Assembly (NCBI RefSeq): GCF_009827295.1
Contig: NZ_WTYD01000001.1
Coordinates: 1,970,001 to 2,034,000, forward strand
Direction of reading: 5' to 3'
DNA length: 64,000 nucleotides
From: Qipengyuania pelagi
Lineage (GTDB): Bacteria > Pseudomonadota > Alphaproteobacteria > Sphingomonadales > Sphingomonadaceae
Below, piece after piece: positions 1 to 10,036 of the stretch; within the stretch, counting starts at the first letter, position 1, and each line of letters opens with the position of its first letter. The notes under the pieces are model-generated. The model saw only the letters and a list, made by a program, of their open reading frames with translations. It made no database searches and was not told the DNA's origin. Both the position numbers and the translations under genes were made by a program.

Positions 1-42
1 AGTCTATATAAGGGTTCGGATGCGGGAGGGTTTGCGGGCCGT

Positions 43-1506
43 GTGCGCCATGCGCTCGCGTGGCGATATGGCAGCCAGATCATGGCGCAGATCATCACCT
101 GGGGTTCCACCCTGATGGTGGTGCGCCTGCTCGAACCCAGCGATTACGGCCTTTTCGCGATGAGCCAGGTGGTGCTGGCCGCCCTCGCCTTCATGAACGG
201 ATGGGGTTTCGCGAACTCACTGGTGCAGGAAGCCGAGATCGATCGCAGAAAGATCGGACAGGTCTTCGCGCTTCTCCTTCTGCTCAACGGCACGCTGGCC
301 GTCGTGCAATTCCTGATCGCTCCTCTGGCGGCCGACTATTATGGCGAGCCCATCATCGCCGACATGCTGCGCGTCCAGGCGGTCCTCTTCCTGACCACCC
401 CCTTCATCGCCCTGCCGAGCGCGCTTCTCTCGCGCGAGATCGCTTTCCGTTCGCAAGGCGTCGCCAATATGGCGGGCGCCGTGACCGGGGCGGTCAGCGC
501 GCTCACGCTCGCATGGTTCGACTTCGGCGTGTGGGCTTTGGTCTATGCACCCCTGCTCGCCTTTTCCGCGCGGGCGTTGGTGCTGACAGTGTCGTCGCGC
601 CTGCTGGTCTGGCCGGTCTTCGATTTCCGCGGCGCGGGCGCGATGGTGAGCTATGGCGGCGCGATGACGGTGGTCCAGCTGCTGTGGATCATCCAGAGCC
701 AGAGCGACATCTTCATCGCGGGCCGCGTGTTCGAGCCTTACGCACTGGGCCTCTATTCCGAAGCCCTGTTCCTGACTCTGATCGTCACCGGGCGATTCCT
801 GCCTCCGCTGAACGAGGTTGCCTTTCCCGCCTATGCCGAGATGCACAAGCAGGGCCGCCCGCTTGGGCCCTATTTCATCCGCACGCTCCGCGCGGTCGCA
901 TTGATCACGGCGCCCATCTATATCGGGCTTGCCCTGACTGCGCCTGAAGCGATCGGAACGATTTTCGGCGACAAGTGGCTGCCGATGGCACCGATCGTGG
1001 CAGGCCTCTCTCTCGTCATGCCAGCCATGGCGCTCCAGATCGTGTGCGCACCCGCGACCAATGCGACAGGCCATGCACGGATCTCGGTCTATACCAGCCT
1101 CATCGGCGCGGTGCTGTTTCCCCTGTGCTTTCTCGTCGGGATCACCAACGGCCCCTTCGGCCTGGTCCATGCCTGGTGGATCGCCGCGCCGGTCCTGTTG
1201 ATCGCGACGCTCGTCCTGACATTGCCGATCGTGCAGGTGGGCGCGGTGGAGTTCCTGCGCGCAATCCTTCCCGCAGCGGTCGGCTGCCTCGCCATGGCCT
1301 GCGCGGTCTTCGCGCTAAGGATGGTCCTGCCGGACTGGCCCGCTCCGCTCCGCCTGCTGGCGCTCGCGATAACCGGGGCGCTGACCTATGCGGCGGTGAT
1401 GTGGTTCGGTTGGCGCGCTCTGGTGGATGAGAGCCTCAACCTGATCAGGCGGCGGCCCTTATCCGTGCCAGAGCCCGGCGATCGAATTCAAACCACAGCG
1501 GGTTGA
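43..1506 (+). CDS. Polysaccharide flippase (Wzx-like, MOP superfamily)
   Basis: This is an integral membrane protein of 487 residues. Hydrophobic segments run along almost its whole length, and the N-terminal stretch after LAWRYGSQ, with the phrase VVRLLEPSDYGLFAM, is typical of O-antigen/exopolysaccharide flippases of the MOP exporter superfamily. It probably moves lipid-linked oligosaccharide across the inner membrane. I used the GTG at 43 because a GGGAGG lies at 25-30. The frame has no stop back to base 1, so the true start could lie outside the window. The 3' end overlaps the convergent glycosyltransferase gene by 62 bp. The family is clear; the sugar substrate is not. Confidence 0.8.
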   Translation: MRHALAWRYGSQIMAQIITWGSTLMVVRLLEPSDYGLFAMSQVVLAALAFMNGWGFANSLVQEAEIDRRKIGQVFALLLLLNGTLAVVQFLIAPLAADYYGEPIIADMLRVQAVLFLTTPFIALPSALLSREIAFRSQGVANMAGAVTGAVSALTLAWFDFGVWALVYAPLLAFSARALVLTVSSRLLVWPVFDFRGAGAMVSYGGAMTVVQLLWIIQSQSDIFIAGRVFEPYALGLYSEALFLTLIVTGRFLPPLNEVAFPAYAEMHKQGRPLGPYFIRTLRAVALITAPIYIGLALTAPEAIGTIFGDKWLPMAPIVAGLSLVMPAMALQIVCAPATNATGHARISVYTSLIGAVLFPLCFLVGITNGPFGLVHAWWIAAPVLLIATLVLTLPIVQVGAVEFLRAILPAAVGCLAMACAVFALRMVLPDWPAPLRLLALAITGALTYAAVMWFGWRALVDESLNLIRRRPLSVPEPGDRIQTTAG

Positions 1507-2281
1507 GCCGCGGGCGCAGACGGTCGAGGTAAAGGTCGTAGACATCCGCCAGCCGCGTCGGGATCATCCGGGCGCCCTCGTTCTGCATGATGTCGCTCAA
1601 GATGCGATTCTGGAAATGGCGCAGGGCATAGGATTCCATGCGCTTCATCTGGCGCCGCAGCCCGGCGGGCGTGATAGGATTGGGCTCGCAGTAAAAGCCC
1701 GCCCCCAGGCATTGGACCACGGCGCCTTTGCGGAAATCGCGATCCGCGCCGAGATCGGTGTTGGCGAGCGCGTTGACGAGGCTGTCGTCTCCGACGAGAT
1801 CGTCGGGCAGGCGCACCCCGCTGTCGCGCATCGCCCGCACGAAGGCGCCGCTCAGCGCGTAACAATCGCCGAAGAAGCCTTGGTTATTCAGCATCGAGCG
1901 CTGGTAGAACGCCATGCTCCGACCGTTCAAAGGCAAGGCGGCGGCGGCATTGGCCTCCGGGTGGCGCGCAAGACAATCGGCGAGCGCGCCGACCGATCCC
2001 GGCGCCAGCACGGCATCGCCATCGACGAAAACGAAAACATCGGCCTCAGGCGCCTCGTCGAGCACGAAACGGTTCCAGCTTCGCGCCTTGCCGGGTTCGG
2101 TATATTCGACGAGCCTGACGCCGCGCGGCTCGAACTCTCGGACGATATCGGCCGTGCGGTCGCTGCTGCCGTTGACGACCACCGTGGCAGACACTTCCGC
2201 ATCGTCCAAGGGAAGGCTCGCCAGGCAGGCGCCGATGCGCAGCTCTTCGTTATGGGCCAGAATTGCGATGAGTTTGTCCAT
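1445..2281 (-). CDS. Family 2 glycosyltransferase (GT-A fold)
   Basis: The 278-residue product has an N-terminal GT2 domain. AHNEE near residue 9 opens the nucleotide-sugar fold, VNGSSDRT follows, FVDGDA is the metal-binding DXD-like motif, and LVGDDSLV is the likely acceptor or base region. There is no signal peptide, so it should act at the cytoplasmic face. The frame is open upstream to 2620, but those residues look non-coding, and the ATG at 2281 (MDKLIAIL) begins exactly at the first beta strand. With the convergent flippase it probably belongs to a surface polysaccharide pathway extending to the left. Donor and acceptor cannot be read from the sequence. Confidence 0.8.
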   Translation of the reverse strand: MDKLIAILAHNEELRIGACLASLPLDDAEVSATVVVNGSSDRTADIVREFEPRGVRLVEYTEPGKARSWNRFVLDEAPEADVFVFVDGDAVLAPGSVGALADCLARHPEANAAAALPLNGRSMAFYQRSMLNNQGFFGDCYALSGAFVRAMRDSGVRLPDDLVGDDSLVNALANTDLGADRDFRKGAVVQCLGAGFYCEPNPITPAGLRRQMKRMESYALRHFQNRILSDIMQNEGARMIPTRLADVYDLYLDRLRPRLNPLWFEFDRRALARIRAAA

Positions 2282-2464
2282 GTACCTCGAGTGAGCCTGC
2301 AATTGACGGTCTATCGATCTGACCGGGTTTGCTCCCCAGCGACCTGATCCGAGAGAAACCGACAGAGATTTTTTTGGTTTCCCATCTCTTTCAATTCTGG
2401 TTTGCTGTGCAGATTGCAGTGCGAAGAAGCTTATGAAGGCACTCTTGGCCCTATTCTGGAGATC

Positions 2465-3457
2465 ATGATGAGGGGACTTCGAAACGCTTTTCTCGCGGTG
2501 GTACTGATTGGTTTGCCAGTAACGTCGTTCGCGAAGGTCTCGCAATCGACCACCATGGACCTCTCTGCCGACGCTCCGATCATAGAACTTGCAGCCGTCT
2601 CTGAGGAAGACGCCCTCCACAAATCATCGCTTGATCGCGATCATTTCGCCCGCTGGACACTTCCAGTCACTATCAATGGAGCCGGCCCATTCGACTTCAT
2701 GGTAGATACCGGCGCTCAGACGACGGTAATCACTCATGGGGTGGCGGACAGGCTCGCGTTGGAGCCTAATGGGTCAGCCAATCTCATGGCTTTGGGCGGC
2801 AGCCGTTTGGTAGAAACGGTGGAGCTTAACGGCCTGGAATTCGCCGATCATGCGTTCGACAGTCTGACCGTACCATTGCTCGAACGTCTTCATGTCGGAG
2901 CCGATGGGATCATCGGTCTCGATGTGTTGGGAAATCTGCGGGTGCTGTTCGACTTCACCAACGACAGCCTCATGATCGCCCCTGCGCAGGAGCGGGCTAG
3001 TAATCTGGGTTACGAGATCGTCGTCCGTGGCCGACGCAAATCTGGTCGGATGATCGTCACCGATGCCGACATTGACGGTGTGAAGACAGCTTTGATCATC
3101 GATACAGGAGCCCAGACTTCCTACGGCAACGATGCATTGCGCAGAAAGCTCAGAGCTCGCCATATCGCGATGGCCAAAAGCACCGACGTCAACGGCATTG
3201 TCCTGAACAGCTCTTTCACGCTCGCCGGAACTCTCCGCATCGCGAGTGTCGCTGTTTCGCCGATCTCGGTGGGCTATTCGCAAAGCCCGGTATTCGCGCA
3301 ACTTGACCTCGAAGACCGGCCTGCATTGCTTCTCGGGATGGAAGGGTTACGAGGTTTCGATCGCGTGGCCATCGACTTCAACACCGGAAAAATCCTTTTC
3401 GACCTTCCGCGCGAAGAATCTCTCATGCCCCTCCCCAGCTTCGAATTCGTGCCGTAG
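2465..3457 (+). CDS. Exported retropepsin-like aspartic protease with two DTGA motifs
   Basis: The 330-residue protein starts at an ATG after GGAG (a second ATG follows at 2468) and carries a signal peptide, MMRGLRNAFLAVVLIGLPVTSFA. Two copies of the aspartyl protease active-site motif are visible: VDTGAQTTVI with Asp about residue 81, and IDTGAQTSYG with Asp about residue 213. Each sits in a half with a hydrophobic-hydrophobic-Gly element (GIIGLDVLG and LLLGMEGL). A single chain with both halves suggests an intramolecular pepsin-like dimer built from retropepsin-type lobes, acting in the periplasm. Substrate unknown. The flanking genes, a glycosyltransferase and an ABC exporter, give no pathway clue. 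Confidence 0.7.
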   Translation: MMRGLRNAFLAVVLIGLPVTSFAKVSQSTTMDLSADAPIIELAAVSEEDALHKSSLDRDHFARWTLPVTINGAGPFDFMVDTGAQTTVITHGVADRLALEPNGSANLMALGGSRLVETVELNGLEFADHAFDSLTVPLLERLHVGADGIIGLDVLGNLRVLFDFTNDSLMIAPAQERASNLGYEIVVRGRRKSGRMIVTDADIDGVKTALIIDTGAQTSYGNDALRRKLRARHIAMAKSTDVNGIVLNSSFTLAGTLRIASVAVSPISVGYSQSPVFAQLDLEDRPALLLGMEGLRGFDRVAIDFNTGKILFDLPREESLMPLPSFEFVP

Positions 3458-3605
3458 TCCACCGGCATATTCGCGGAGGCTAATGCGCTGAATTGGCCTA
3501 TGGCTGGTTATTGTCGGCGTAGCTCATCCATGCGGCGCCTCGGCTTCTATTCGGCGAGATAGTGCCCGCATTGCCGGATCGCCTTCGGGTCCCCATCTTC
3601 GCACC

Positions 3606-5411
3606 GTGCCTCCCGAGAACCAGACCCAGACCAAACCGATCGACGCCGAGAGCTGGGCGATCCTCAAGCGGTTCCTCCCCTATCTCTGGCCGCGCGACAA
3701 TCCGGGGTTGCGGCGCCGCATCGTGATCGCGCTGATGCTGGTGCTGCTGGCGAAGGCCGTGACGCTGGCGCTCCCCTTCGCCTACAAGAAGGCAGTAGAC
3801 GCGATGGCGGGCGAGGTGGGCGAGGCCGCGATGCTCGCCATGGCGCTGGTGCTTGCCTACGGGCTGGGCCGGTTCGCGGGGACGGCCTTCGACAATCTTC
3901 GGAACATCGTGTTCGAACGGGTCGGCCAGGAAGCGACGCGGCATCTGGCCGAAGACGTGTTCCGCCGCCTCCACCGCCTGTCGCTGCGCTTCCACCTCTC
4001 GCGCCGCACGGGCGAGGTGACCAAGATCATCGAGCGCGGGACCAAGAGCATCGATTCCATGCTCTATTTCCTGCTCTTCAACATCGCGCCGACCATTATC
4101 GAACTCGTCGCCGTGGCAGTGATCTTCTATCTCAATTTCGGCTGGGGCCTGGTCGCCGCCACCGCCTTCACCGTGGTCGCCTATATCGTCGTGACCCAGC
4201 GGATCACCGAATGGCGCACGCATCTCAGGCGCGAGATGAACGATCTCGACGGGACCGCCCTGTCGCGCGCGGTCGATTCGCTGCTGAATTACGAGACGGT
4301 CAAATATTTCGGCGCCGAACACCGCGAGGAAGAGCGCTACGCCAACTCCGCTCGCGCCTATTCCGAGGCCGCGATCAAATCCGACGCCTCGCTCGGAATG
4401 CTCAATATCGCGCAGGCGCTCATCACCAATCTGCTGATGGCGGGCGCGATGGCCTATACGGTGTGGGGGTGGAGCCGGGGCCAGCTGACGGTGGGCGATC
4501 TCGTCTTCGTGAACACCTATCTGATGCAGCTCTTCCGCCCGCTCGACCTCCTCGGCTTCGTCTATCGCACGATCCGGCAGGGCATGGTCGACATGGCGCA
4601 GATGTTCACTCTGATGGATACCGAGGTCGAGGTGGCGGACAGGCCCGGTGCCCCGGCGCTGATCGTCCGCCGCCCGACCCTCGCCTTCGAGAATGTCCGC
4701 TTCGGATACGAGGCCGAGCGCACGATCCTGCATGATCTCAGTTTCGAGGTCCCGGCAGGGAGCCATACCGCGATCGTCGGTCCATCCGGCGCGGGCAAGA
4801 GCACGATCGCGCGGCTGCTGTTCCGCTTCTACGATCCCTGGAGCGGGCGCATCCTGATCGACGGGCAGGATATTTCGCAGGTCGAGCAGAAAAGCCTGCG
4901 CGCCGCGATAGGCATCGTCCCGCAGGACAGCGTGCTGTTCAACGACACGATCGGCTACAACATCGCCTATGGCCGCGAGGGCGCGGGCGAGGAAGAGATC
5001 GTGCGGGCAGCGCGCGACGCGGCGATCCTGCCGTTTATCGAGGCATTACCCGATGGGTTCGAGACCGAAGTGGGCGAGCGCGGCCTGAAATTATCGGGCG
5101 GCGAGAAGCAGCGGGTCGCCATCGCGCGCGCGCTCCTCAAGGACCCGCCGATCCTGCTGCTGGACGAGGCGACCAGCGCGCTCGATTCCAGGACCGAACA
5201 GGGCATTCTCGCCACGCTCGATCGCGTGTCGGAACACCGCACCACGCTCGCGATCGCGCACCGGCTCTCGACCATCGCCGATGCCGACGCGATCCTGGTG
5301 CTCGAACATGGCCGCCTCGCGGAACGCGGCACCCATGCCGAGCTGTTGTGCGCGGATGGGCTCTATGCCGAGATGTGGGCGCGGCAGGCAGTGGAGCGGG
5401 AGGAGGCCTAG
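3606..5411 (+). CDS. Atm1-type ABC exporter (fused membrane and ATPase domains)
   Basis: A 601-residue half-transporter that should work as a homodimer in the inner membrane. Residues about 35-320 form a six-helix type I exporter domain, and the C-terminal part is the ATPase: Walker A GPSGAGKST near residue 391, Q-loop VPQDSVLFNDTI, signature LSGGEKQRVAIARALL near 495, Walker B ILLLDEATSALDS near 519, and H-loop AIAHRLSTIADAD. The N-terminal RFLPYLWPRDNPGLRRRI block is typical of bacterial relatives of mitochondrial Atm1, which export glutathione persulfide or metal-glutathione conjugates. The start is a GTG with no strong ribosome site. It appears monocistronic. Confidence 0.85.
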   Translation: MPPENQTQTKPIDAESWAILKRFLPYLWPRDNPGLRRRIVIALMLVLLAKAVTLALPFAYKKAVDAMAGEVGEAAMLAMALVLAYGLGRFAGTAFDNLRNIVFERVGQEATRHLAEDVFRRLHRLSLRFHLSRRTGEVTKIIERGTKSIDSMLYFLLFNIAPTIIELVAVAVIFYLNFGWGLVAATAFTVVAYIVVTQRITEWRTHLRREMNDLDGTALSRAVDSLLNYETVKYFGAEHREEERYANSARAYSEAAIKSDASLGMLNIAQALITNLLMAGAMAYTVWGWSRGQLTVGDLVFVNTYLMQLFRPLDLLGFVYRTIRQGMVDMAQMFTLMDTEVEVADRPGAPALIVRRPTLAFENVRFGYEAERTILHDLSFEVPAGSHTAIVGPSGAGKSTIARLLFRFYDPWSGRILIDGQDISQVEQKSLRAAIGIVPQDSVLFNDTIGYNIAYGREGAGEEEIVRAARDAAILPFIEALPDGFETEVGERGLKLSGGEKQRVAIARALLKDPPILLLDEATSALDSRTEQGILATLDRVSEHRTTLAIAHRLSTIADADAILVLEHGRLAERGTHAELLCADGLYAEMWARQAVEREEA

Positions 5412-5433
5412 GCCCCCTCCCTCCTCCGGAAAA

Positions 5434-8265
5434 TCAGTCCAGCCCCAGATCCTTGCTCGACAGGTCGAGCGAGGACGCCGGGATCACCTCGACATCGGGC
5501 CGGATCGCGCGCAGATCGTCGAGGAATTCGGCCGCATTGCCGACCACGATGATGCTGGCCTTGTCCGCCGTCACGTAATCCGCCGCCGCCTTGGCCGCCG
5601 CTTCGGGAGACACGGCCTGCAGGCGATCGGCGTAGCGCGCCGCCTCGGCAGGCTCCAGCCCGTCGAGGATGAGGTTCGCGACGATGGCGTTGAACCCGCC
5701 CGAGGTTTCAAGGCTGCGCGCGTAATTCCCGCCGAGATAGAGGCGGCGGCGGTTCAGCAGATCGTCGGCGACCGCTTCGCTGCCCAGCCGGTCGAACTCG
5801 TCGAGGAACACCTGAACCACCTCGTCGGCGGTCGCGTTCTGCGTCTGGGAGGAGGCGACGAGGCGGTCGGTGATGAGCCCGCTTCCCGCCCCGTAGCTGA
5901 TCGAGCGCTTGGTGCGCACCTCTTCGAACAACCGCCCGCTCGATCCGCCGCCGAGGATCGCATTGGCGATCTCGATCGCGTAATAATCGCCATCGGTGCG
6001 CGAGGGTGCGCGCAGGCCGGCATAGACCGCGGCCTGCCCCGCATCGGGCATGTCGATCACGACCGTGCGGACCGGTTCGCCCGCACCTGTCGGCTGGGCG
6101 ATGTCGGCGGGCGGCGCGCTCGCCACCTGCCAGTCACCGAACAGCGCGTTCGTGAGCGCGACGGCCTGATCGGGCGCGATGCCGCCGCTGACGATGACCT
6201 TGGTGCGCGCGGGGTGCCAGTATGTCTCGCGATGCTGGATCAGATCCTCGCGCGTCAGCGAGGCAAGGCTAGCCTGCGTTCCGCCGGGCAGTGTCCCATA
6301 GGGCGCATCGCCGTAGAGGACGGGCCGTGCGACCATGCCGGCAAGCGCGCCGGGGTCCTTGAGGCTGACCGCCAATCCGTCGATGGCGCGCTTCCGCTCC
6401 CGCTCGAACGCATCCTCGGGATAAGTCGCGCCCTTGATGACTGCGGCGAGAATCCCGCCCGCCGCCGCCATATTGGCGACCGGCGCGGTCAGGCTGAAGA
6501 ACGAGCCTTCCGATCCCGCCGTCGCGCCGAAGCTGGCGCCGAGCGATTCGAGCTTCTGCGCGATCTCCTGAGCGCTCATATCCGCCGTGCCCTGATCGGC
6601 GATGCTGGCGGCCATGTTGGCAAGGCCCGCCTTCATGCGCGGATCGCTGATCGAGCCGCCGGGCACCAGCACGGTCATGGTCGCGATCGGCACGTCGCCG
6701 GTCTGCGCCGCAACGACAGAGACGCCGTTCGCAAGGTCCTGTTCCACGATAGCGGCACGCTCGACACTGGGCACCATGCCCGGTCCGGGCGGCTCCTGCC
6801 GCTGGCCTTCGGGGAGGACCGCAAGCGGCTCGCCCGTTGCGGCGGGCAGGCTGCGGAAGGTCGGCATGGGCACCGGATTGGCATAGGCCGCCGGATTTTC
6901 CTCACCCGCGACATAGCGCATGTCGACGCGCGCCTGCGGGTCCATCCATTTGGCCGCCACGCGCTGGACATCGGCGGCGGTCACTCGCCCGATCGCTTCC
7001 AGCCGCGCATCGGCGGCGCGGGGATTGCCCGTCGATACCAGCGCCTCGCCCAGTTCGAAGGCGCGGCCCCGTGCGGTCTCGCGGCGGCGGAGCGAATCGG
7101 AGAACAGCTCGCTCTTGGCTTCGGCCAGCTCGGCGGCGGTCACCGGCTCGCTGCGGATGCGATCGAGTTCGGCTTTCAGCATAGCCTCGACAGCGTCGGC
7201 ATCGGCCTGCGGATTGGTGATCGCGAAACTGGCGATGAAACCGCCCTCCTCGCTTTCCGAATAGAACAGCGAGGCATCGACCGCCTGCCCGCTGCGCACC
7301 AGCGCATCGTAAAGGCGGCTGTTTTGCCCTCGCGCCATGATGGCGGCCATCACGTCGAGCGCGGCGGCATCCGCCTCGCCCGCGCCCGGCCCCTTCCACA
7401 AGGTCCCCGCGACCGGCAGCGGCACGTTGGGCGCGGTGGCGACGAAGCTGCGCGGCGCGGTCCGCTCGGGCTCGCGCGCCGAGATCGTCAGGTCGACCGG
7501 ATTGGCGCGGCGCGGGATGTCGGCGAAATACTCGTCCACGAGGGCACGCAGATTGGCCATCTCGAAATTCCCCGCCACGATCAGCGTCGCGGTGTCGGGT
7601 CCGTAATAGGCCTGGTGGAAGGCGCGCGCATCGTCGAGCGTGGCGCTGTCGAGATCCTCGATAGACCCGATCCCCGGCCGACGCTGGGGCAGCACGTCAT
7701 AGGCATTCTCGGCGATGACGAAACGCTGGAACCGGCCATAGGGCGGTGCGAGGACGCGCTGGCGCAATTCCTCCTTCACCACGTCACGCTCGCGGTCGAA
7801 CACCTCCTGATCGACCACCGGCTTGAACATGCGTTCGCGGTGGGTCCACAGCATGGTTTCGAGATAGGCCGCCGGGACCGTCTCGTAGTAATTCGTGCGG
7901 TCCGACCCGGTCGAGGCGTTGCGCGTGCCGCCGACATCGGCGGTCAGGCCGTAGATCTGGTTGTAGAACATGTTCTCGGTCTTGCGGCTGAGAATGTGTT
8001 CGAAAAGATGCGCGAAGCCGCTGCGGCCTTCCGGATCGTGCTTCGATCCGACCTCGTACCACAAAGATGTCGTGACCTGACCGGTGCTGTCGTCCGGGAT
8101 CGCGATGACGCGCAGGCCATTGTCGAGCGTCCATTCGGTGAATTCGATCTGCGGCGCGCTGAGGCTGGCGGCGTCCTGTGCCAGAAGCGGAGCGGGCGCG
8201 GCGGTGGCGAGCGCGGTGGTCAGCGCGATGGCGGCAGCGCCGTTGGCGAGAATAGTGCGAAACAT
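5434..8265 (-). CDS. Periplasmic M16-family zinc metallopeptidase, double domain
   Basis: A 943-residue protein with a signal peptide (MFRTILANGAAAIALTTALATAAPAPLLAQ). The inverted zinc motif HLFEH is at residues 86-90, with the downstream RDVVKEELRQR helix supplying the third ligand. The C-terminal half repeats the M16 fold without the HxxEH motif, as in pitrilysin-like enzymes where the second half helps close the chamber. It probably degrades short peptides in the periplasm. It is convergent with the Atm1 gene (22 bp apart) and diverges from the SulP gene. Confidence 0.88.
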   Translation of the reverse strand: MFRTILANGAAAIALTTALATAAPAPLLAQDAASLSAPQIEFTEWTLDNGLRVIAIPDDSTGQVTTSLWYEVGSKHDPEGRSGFAHLFEHILSRKTENMFYNQIYGLTADVGGTRNASTGSDRTNYYETVPAAYLETMLWTHRERMFKPVVDQEVFDRERDVVKEELRQRVLAPPYGRFQRFVIAENAYDVLPQRRPGIGSIEDLDSATLDDARAFHQAYYGPDTATLIVAGNFEMANLRALVDEYFADIPRRANPVDLTISAREPERTAPRSFVATAPNVPLPVAGTLWKGPGAGEADAAALDVMAAIMARGQNSRLYDALVRSGQAVDASLFYSESEEGGFIASFAITNPQADADAVEAMLKAELDRIRSEPVTAAELAEAKSELFSDSLRRRETARGRAFELGEALVSTGNPRAADARLEAIGRVTAADVQRVAAKWMDPQARVDMRYVAGEENPAAYANPVPMPTFRSLPAATGEPLAVLPEGQRQEPPGPGMVPSVERAAIVEQDLANGVSVVAAQTGDVPIATMTVLVPGGSISDPRMKAGLANMAASIADQGTADMSAQEIAQKLESLGASFGATAGSEGSFFSLTAPVANMAAAGGILAAVIKGATYPEDAFERERKRAIDGLAVSLKDPGALAGMVARPVLYGDAPYGTLPGGTQASLASLTREDLIQHRETYWHPARTKVIVSGGIAPDQAVALTNALFGDWQVASAPPADIAQPTGAGEPVRTVVIDMPDAGQAAVYAGLRAPSRTDGDYYAIEIANAILGGGSSGRLFEEVRTKRSISYGAGSGLITDRLVASSQTQNATADEVVQVFLDEFDRLGSEAVADDLLNRRRLYLGGNYARSLETSGGFNAIVANLILDGLEPAEAARYADRLQAVSPEAAAKAAADYVTADKASIIVVGNAAEFLDDLRAIRPDVEVIPASSLDLSSKDLGLD

Positions 8266-8512
8266 GATCGAGAAACCCCTTCCCCAGTGAATTCAACACG
8301 CTGACCCTAACGCCTCCCCCATGAAGGGCAACCGCACGCCCCAGGGCATCGGCGAGCGCGCGACCGGGATCGGCGAACGGCATGGGGTGCGAGAAACCGA
8401 GCCAATTGGCACGGGTTGTGTTGCAATGCAGCATGGGCCATAGGCGGGGCACTTCTTTCGCCGCGGTCCCTCGTCAGGAGGCCCTTGCGCGGCACAGACC
8501 CACGGACAGACC

Positions 8513-10030
8513 ATGATCAACACCAGCGCAATCAAGCGCGACTGGCTCTCGAACATCCGCGCCGACATCCTTGCCGGAATCGTCGTGGCGCTCGCGCTCA
8601 TTCCCGAAGCGATCGGATTTTCCATCATCGCGGGGGTCGATCCGCGCGTCGGGCTCTATGCCTCCGTCGCGATCGCGATGGTGATCGCGTTTACCGGCGG
8701 GCGGCCCGGCATGATCAGCGCCGCGACTGCTGCGGTGGCCGTGGTGGTGATCCCCTTGGTGCGCGAATACGGGGTCGAATATCTCTTCGCCGCGACCATC
8801 CTGATGGGCGTGTTCCAGGGCATCGCCGCTTTGTTGCGGCTCGACCTCCTGATGCAGTTCGTCAGTCGCAGCGTCATCACCGGCTTCGTCAACGCGCTGG
8901 CGATCCTGATCTTCATGGCGCAGCTGCCGCAGCTCCTCCCCGGCAATCCGGGTGTCGGCATGGAAACCTGGATCATGGTCGCCGCTGCGCTGGCGATCAT
9001 CTATCTCTTCCCGCGCCTCACCACTGCCATTCCCAGCCCGCTCGTCGCGATCGTGGTGCTGACCGCGCTCGCGATCTGGCTGGGGACGCCGGTCAACACG
9101 GTGGCCGATATGGGCGAGCTGCCCGAAGGCCTGCCCTATTTCGTCCTGCCCGACGTGCCGCTGACCTGGGAAACCTTGCGCATCATCGCGCCCTATTCTC
9201 TCACGATGGCGGCGGTCGGCCTGTTGGAATCGCTGCTGACGGCGCAGATCGTCGACGACATGACGCACACCGGCTCGAACAAGCGCCGCGAAAGCGCAGG
9301 TCAGGGCGTCGCCAACATCGTCGCGGCCCTCTTCGGCGGGATGGGCGGCTGCGCGATGATCGGCCAGTCGGTCATCAACGTGACGAGCGGCGGGCGCGGA
9401 CGCCTGTCCACCTTCGTCGCCGGCCTTGCGCTTCTTATCATGCTGTTCCTGCTCGGCGGCCTCGTCGGTCAGGTGCCGATGCCTGCCCTCGTCGCGATCA
9501 TGATCATGGTCTCGATCGGTACGTTCAGCTGGAATTCGATCCCCAATCTCGCCAAGCATCCCTGGCAGTCGAGCACCGTCATGCTGGTGACGGTCGGCGT
9601 GGTGGTGGCAACGCACAACCTCGCTTTGGGCGTGGCGGCAGGCGTGCTGCTATCCGGCGCTTTCTTCACGCAGAAGGTGATGACGCTGTTCGAAGTCGTG
9701 CGCACCCGCACCAGCGGGCCGGAGGGCGACATCGCGACCTACACCGCCAAGGGCCAGATCTTCTACGCCAGCGTCGAACGGTTCGAAGCCGCGCTCGGCC
9801 CGGAAAGCACCCAGCCCGATCCGGCCGACCACGTCGTGATCGACGTGTCGAAAGCGCATTTCTGGGATATCAGCGCGGTCGGCGCGCTCGACAAGGTGGT
9901 CGAACGGATGCGGCGCAACGGGCGCAGCGTGCAGGTCATCGGCCTGAACCGGGCGAGCGCCGATCTGGTCGACAAATTCGCACTGACCGACAAGACCGGG
10001 GTGGAGATCGGGCTCGCGCCCCACCCGTAA
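8513..10030 (+). CDS. SulP-family anion transporter with C-terminal STAS domain
   Basis: The 505-residue protein has a SulP membrane domain (about residues 10-390). It includes [25 protein letters not shown], the family's TM1 substrate-pocket region, and [25 protein letters not shown], the conserved TM8-10 region. A STAS domain follows (about 415-500, [29 protein letters not shown]). SulP proteins carry sulfate, bicarbonate or dicarboxylates; the ion cannot be chosen here. The start at ATG 8513 gives a normal family N-terminus. The stop lies 6 bp from the stop of the convergent MCP-like gene. Confidence 0.87.
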   Translation: MINTSAIKRDWLSNIRADILAGIVVALALIPEAIGFSIIAGVDPRVGLYASVAIAMVIAFTGGRPGMISAATAAVAVVVIPLVREYGVEYLFAATILMGVFQGIAALLRLDLLMQFVSRSVITGFVNALAILIFMAQLPQLLPGNPGVGMETWIMVAAALAIIYLFPRLTTAIPSPLVAIVVLTALAIWLGTPVNTVADMGELPEGLPYFVLPDVPLTWETLRIIAPYSLTMAAVGLLESLLTAQIVDDMTHTGSNKRRESAGQGVANIVAALFGGMGGCAMIGQSVINVTSGGRGRLSTFVAGLALLIMLFLLGGLVGQVPMPALVAIMIMVSIGTFSWNSIPNLAKHPWQSSTVMLVTVGVVVATHNLALGVAAGVLLSGAFFTQKVMTLFEVVRTRTSGPEGDIATYTAKGQIFYASVERFEAALGPESTQPDPADHVVIDVSKAHFWDISAVGALDKVVERMRRNGRSVQVIGLNRASADLVDKFALTDKTGVEIGLAPHP

Positions 10031-10036
10031 CGCGCT

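Noticed and set aside
5281..8304. A 1007-codon plus-strand open frame
   Set aside because: It is antisense to the M16 peptidase, whose motifs, signal peptide and third-position GC pattern are clear. The translation is arginine/glycine/aspartate-rich with no domain.
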